Positions 40,101 to 42,282 of a DNA stretch of 42,282 nucleotides are shown here, piece after piece. The stretch's first letter is position 1. Each line of letters opens with the position of its first letter. Position numbers and translations under genes: made by a program. Source of the DNA: Bacteroidales bacterium (GTDB taxonomy: Bacteria > Bacteroidota > Bacteroidia > Bacteroidales > WRLA01); NCBI GenBank assembly GCA_009777825.1, contig WRLA01000021.1:1-42282 (forward strand), in the 5' to 3' direction. The notes below the pieces were generated by a model. The model ran no database searches and was not told the origin of the DNA. It saw only the letters and a list, made by a program, of their open reading frames with translations.

Positions 40101-42282
40101 ATATGGAAATTGGGGTGTAAAAAACTGTCTTGTCAATGATACGACCATCACAAAACATGAGGATGATGCCAATTCTTACACACGTGTCACCTCGTATGAA
40201 TATGACAATAAAGCCAATTTGAATAAAATAATATCCGATGTGGGGGTAACTACTTCGTATCTTATTAACAGTTACGGGTTGGCAGATAAAAAAACTGTTT
40301 CAGCTTCCGGCGAAGCCTCCTATATCGAAGATTTTGTATATGACGGCAAAAAACGTTTTGTAGAAACCACCACCGTAACCGGCTTGGGTAGCAGTACCAA
40401 CAAATATAGCAATACTGGCACCCTGCTCTCCGAAACCGACATCACCGGACTGAAAACATCCTACAAATACGACGGCTTTGGAAGGATGACAGGGACAAAA
40501 ACACCCGAAGGACACATCATAAATACCAACTACGGATGGAAAATAGACGACAGTATCAAATCCGTCTCATTCATGGAAGTTACGGCGCCGGGACGTCCGA
40601 CAGCAAAGACTTATTACGATATTTTGGGCCGCGAAGTGCGTTCCGAAATAGAAGGATACGATGGACGAAAGATTCTCACCGATCAAAAATACAACGCTAA
40701 AGGGCAACTTTGGCAAACCTCTTTCCCCTACTTTGCAAACGAAGCAACAAACAAAAAATGGACAGTCAATGGATATGATCTATACGGAAGAATAGAAACC
40801 GTAACCACCAAGTTGGCAACAGATTTGATTACAAAATATGACTATAATGATAGCGAGAGAAAAATTACGGTTACTATGCCCGACAACACAAAATCGTCGA
40901 AAATCTACAATGTGCATGACGAAGTTGTCTCTGAGACAGATAAAGGCGGCACGATAACCTATAAATACCACTCTTCGGGACAACCTCGTGAAATATCCAC
41001 CGGAGACGCTATTTTCAAGATGACTTACGATACATACGGACAACAGGAGACTTTGGTTGACCCCAATGCCGGAACCATCGTCTATACCTACAATGCCTTC
41101 GGACAGATGAAAACCCAAAAAGACGCCAGAAACAAACTCATCACAAACTACTACGACGACTTTCGACGACTACAGACCCAAACAACAACCGGAGAACCCG
41201 ACAAAACATGGATTTACAACACCTCCGGAAATGGAAAAGGGCAAATAAAGTCCATCACCTCCTCCCAATCGGAACAGAGTTACGATTACGGCGCCTTCGG
41301 TCGTCTCACCAAGGTAACCGAAAAAGTAGCCGGCGACCAATCCTTTGTAACCCAGTACGAATACGACGAATACGGTAACCAAACCAAAATCACCTATCCG
41401 GGCGGATTTTCCGTCAAACGCGAATACAACAACGCCGGCTATCTCACCACCATCAAACGCGGCGACAACGACGACCTCATCTGGCAACGGCAAACCCAAA
41501 ACGCCATGGGACAACCGCTAACCTATAAGATGGGCAACAACAAAACCACCACTTGTCAATACGACGGCTATTATTTGCCGGAAAGAATTTACACATCCGG
41601 CATACAGGATTTTTCCTACTCTTTCAACCCCGAAAACGGCAATCTGGAGTGGCGCAAGGACAACCAGCAAAATCTGCAGGAAAACTTTTCCTACGACGAC
41701 CTCAACCGCTTAGACAGCATAAGGCAAGGCAACGCCACAACACTCACCCTGACATATAACAACAATGGCAATATCACTACCAAATCCGATGCAGCCACCA
41801 GTACCTACGCATATCATGGCACAAAAAAACATGCCGTTACAACCATTAACAACCCCTTAGCAACATTGGCACAAAGCGGAAACCAAAAAATCTCCTACAC
41901 CTCTTTCCACAAAGCCGACACCATCAAAAACCTTGACACCAACCAACGCTTAGTCATCCGATACAGCGTTGACAACCAGCGCATCCGCTCACAATATTAC
42001 GAAAACAACCAACTGCAAAAGACCAAATACTTCGCCGCAAACTACGAAAAAGAGATAACCCCTGCCAAAACCCGCGAAATCAGTTATATCAGCACGCCAT
42101 ACGGCGTCTTAGCCGCCTATATCAAGGAAAACGGCGCAGGGCAGATGTACTACCTCTACAAAGACCATCTTGGTAGCATCACCACCATTATCAACCAAAG
42201 CGGCACAGATGTCGAGCGTCGCTCTTTCGACGCATGGGGGCGCCTGCGCCATCCCGATAATTGGAATTATGTCAATATTCCC
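37138..42282 (+). CDS. giant SpvB/TcB-like RHS (YD-repeat) toxin-type protein, cut by the window end
   Basis: The frame is open without a stop for 1715 codons to the edge. A signal peptide (MKKIIYIITYMMLASPFWGWG) comes first. The SpvB domain spans about 93-160 (GVVDVSPTGAATYQIPV). FG-GAP/VCBS calcium-loop repeats follow: DFNCDGKED near 408, DFNGDGKAD near 646 and DVNGDGKDD near 701. A TcdB middle-like region (about 790-880) ends in RLGRGFLGFSNI, then come many YD repeats and the RHS core YKDHLGSI..FDAWGRLR (about 1672-1705). The protein resembles fused Tc-toxin B and C cocoons, which enclose a C-terminal toxin. The toxin tip and any immunity gene lie outside the window. G+C is mosaic: high at the 5' and 3' parts, low between about 37600 and 40300. 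Confidence 0.85.
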   Translation, partial: MKKIIYIITYMMLASPFWGWGQGKSSCSVLELSDPQTSGSHSARDMVKMTNGFSSDPYFRAFIDETKICDITYQDPVDPDRPLDYNKPVGAIAGVVDVSPTGAATYQIPVFTPPGTAGMEPQISIVYNSQGGNGTLGVGWDIAGLSAITRAPKTIYHDGIASAVTLNHEMVGNTIQMRDRLALDGERMIMMPNTGEYYSDPDAIYTTEGEKFLRITPKDYTLWEYPMYPTWFEVRDKNGRTLEYGKEGNSLMAPMELADNAYAWKLNKVTDANGNYMNYIYTKGEGVSWIDKIEYTGNSITGMPTYNTITFLYATRSDPQILYIGGYMKNTVLLRGIKVESNGEVVRRYWFNYNKDFYSHLVEIVEEGSDGESLNSTIVQWGLGTHELTKDSIYLYINPRTSNIVATADFNCDGKEDIVVVNYIDKKWMVYVSSDSGFVKKYESESYGENAPEWIMAYVSPPNLSNVPYIFLEERWGGGNCNPGKDERCITHKIFRYELDTHDNNHVERDTYLASVFQAWNWYYVFADSKDNKVGDYGKLKNPSIFQAFDCKGDGNIKFIAKSPQYNKLCTNLASHNIGEHINASTAFVLADFTGAGKQDLLTMKLVDNGTKINVRLYVFNRANNNDSCFQVSNDTYWGQKIMLGDFNGDGKADLLISDDKEKKYYVAFSKGDEGGSNTAFTDAFELEEFNGKTNYFHNIGDVNGDGKDDLLYEYLNGVCIAYAKGDNSFDYQDFEYPDGMHDFAGYNGHLIDYYGTGKKVFCYVKHYDNSTINLISLQSENAGERQHFVKRIRNGLGENISFEYLPLTKGGEFHKRLFSTDDPVTPIQPPLYAVSKLIQDDGIGGHSINEYSYQEARMHRLGRGFLGFSNIIVKNSIFDRMTQYEYICQRIFCTVYLRTQTAFILSSGEKISEIYTQQLIKNLGDKRYFPYIDMAWTKDFAKETEVRTTIQYDDDGNVTQQEKKYLEKHGVYTPAIFTETNKYKYEQYGNWGVKNCLVNDTTITKHEDDANSYTRVTSYEYDNKANLNKIISDVGVTTSYLINSYGLADKKTVSASGEASYIEDFVYDGKKRFVETTTVTGLGSSTNKYSNTGTLLSETDITGLKTSYKYDGFGRMTGTKTPEGHIINTNYGWKIDDSIKSVSFMEVTAPGRPTAKTYYDILGREVRSEIEGYDGRKILTDQKYNAKGQLWQTSFPYFANEATNKKWTVNGYDLYGRIETVTTKLATDLITKYDYNDSERKITVTMPDNTKSSKIYNVHDEVVSETDKGGTITYKYHSSGQPREISTGDAIFKMTYDTYGQQETLVDPNAGTIVYTYNAFGQMKTQKDARNKLITNYYDDFRRLQTQTTTGEPDKTWIYNTSGNGKGQIKSITSSQSEQSYDYGAFGRLTKVTEKVAGDQSFVTQYEYDEYGNQTKITYPGGFSVKREYNNAGYLTTIKRGDNDDLIWQRQTQNAMGQPLTYKMGNNKTTTCQYDGYYLPERIYTSGIQDFSYSFNPENGNLEWRKDNQQNLQENFSYDDLNRLDSIRQGNATTLTLTYNNNGNITTKSDAATSTYAYHGTKKHAVTTINNPLATLAQSGNQKISYTSFHKADTIKNLDTNQRLVIRYSVDNQRIRSQYYENNQLQKTKYFAANYEKEITPAKTREISYISTPYGVLAAYIKENGAGQMYYLYKDHLGSITTIINQSGTDVERRSFDAWGRLRHPDNWNYVNIP

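Noticed and set aside
1..42282. tRNA, rRNA and other structured RNA genes
   Set aside because: The gaps between genes were read on both strands and no cloverleaf, rRNA or known riboswitch sequence was recognised; a covariance-model scan could not be run.

Overview
The window is chromosomal DNA of a member of the Bacteroidota, most likely an uncultured Bacteroidales that carries a type IX secretion system (T9SS). Three signs support this. Nearly every transcription unit is preceded by the Bacteroidota -7 element TAnnTTTGC. Three proteins and one gene fragment end in type A T9SS sorting domains. Several gene neighbourhoods are specific to the phylum: DUF4271-hemD-rnpA-S41 protease, and ftsX-DUF3098-uppP-truB. 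No rRNA or tRNA gene was seen, and genus cannot be assigned.

Layout. 1-176 is a 22-bp tandem repeat. 438-5123 is a surface polysaccharide block: an AlgX/AlgJ-like acetyltransferase, a methyltransferase and wbpE-wbpD-wbpB, which make the acetamido-sugar precursor used for anionic LPS. 5153-9132 holds DUF4271, hemD, rnpA and a C-terminal processing protease. 9133-9916 is repeat-rich, with a MITE-like inverted repeat and an orphan T9SS tail. 9917-12398 is a branching enzyme followed by a small HsdR_N-like protein, abutted by a transposase remnant. 12647-24844, on the minus strand, carries an MltF-like transglycosylase, heptose-7-phosphate kinase, a LutA-like protein that has lost many cysteines, a large T9SS cargo protein, pdxA, a frameshifted small gene, miaB, a DUF4160/DUF2442 pair, a ComF-like protein, a YigZ protein and a glycosyltransferase. 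24912-27813 is truB-uppP-DUF3098-ftsX.

A strikingly AT-rich two-gene cassette (27900-30886: an N6-adenine DNA methyltransferase and an unrecognised His-rich protein) sits between ftsX and queA. queA is followed by convergent folE, and by a divergent T9SS-exported endonuclease I. The window closes with a three-gene operon (34429 to the end): a YadA/tail-fibre-like adhesin, a small T9SS protein carrying one YD-repeat-like motif, and a very large SpvB/TcB/RHS toxin-like protein. That last protein is cut by the window edge at its RHS core, before any toxin tip can be seen.

The two best candidates for little-described systems are the methyltransferase/HAQPHWH cassette and the adhesin-YD/T9SS-RHS operon. 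In the operon, the middle gene has a 7-bp microsatellite inside its signal peptide that could switch it on and off. The Wbp sugar genes and the T9SS cargo are functionally linked: in Porphyromonas gingivalis the Wbp pathway is needed for the anionic LPS to which T9SS cargo is attached.
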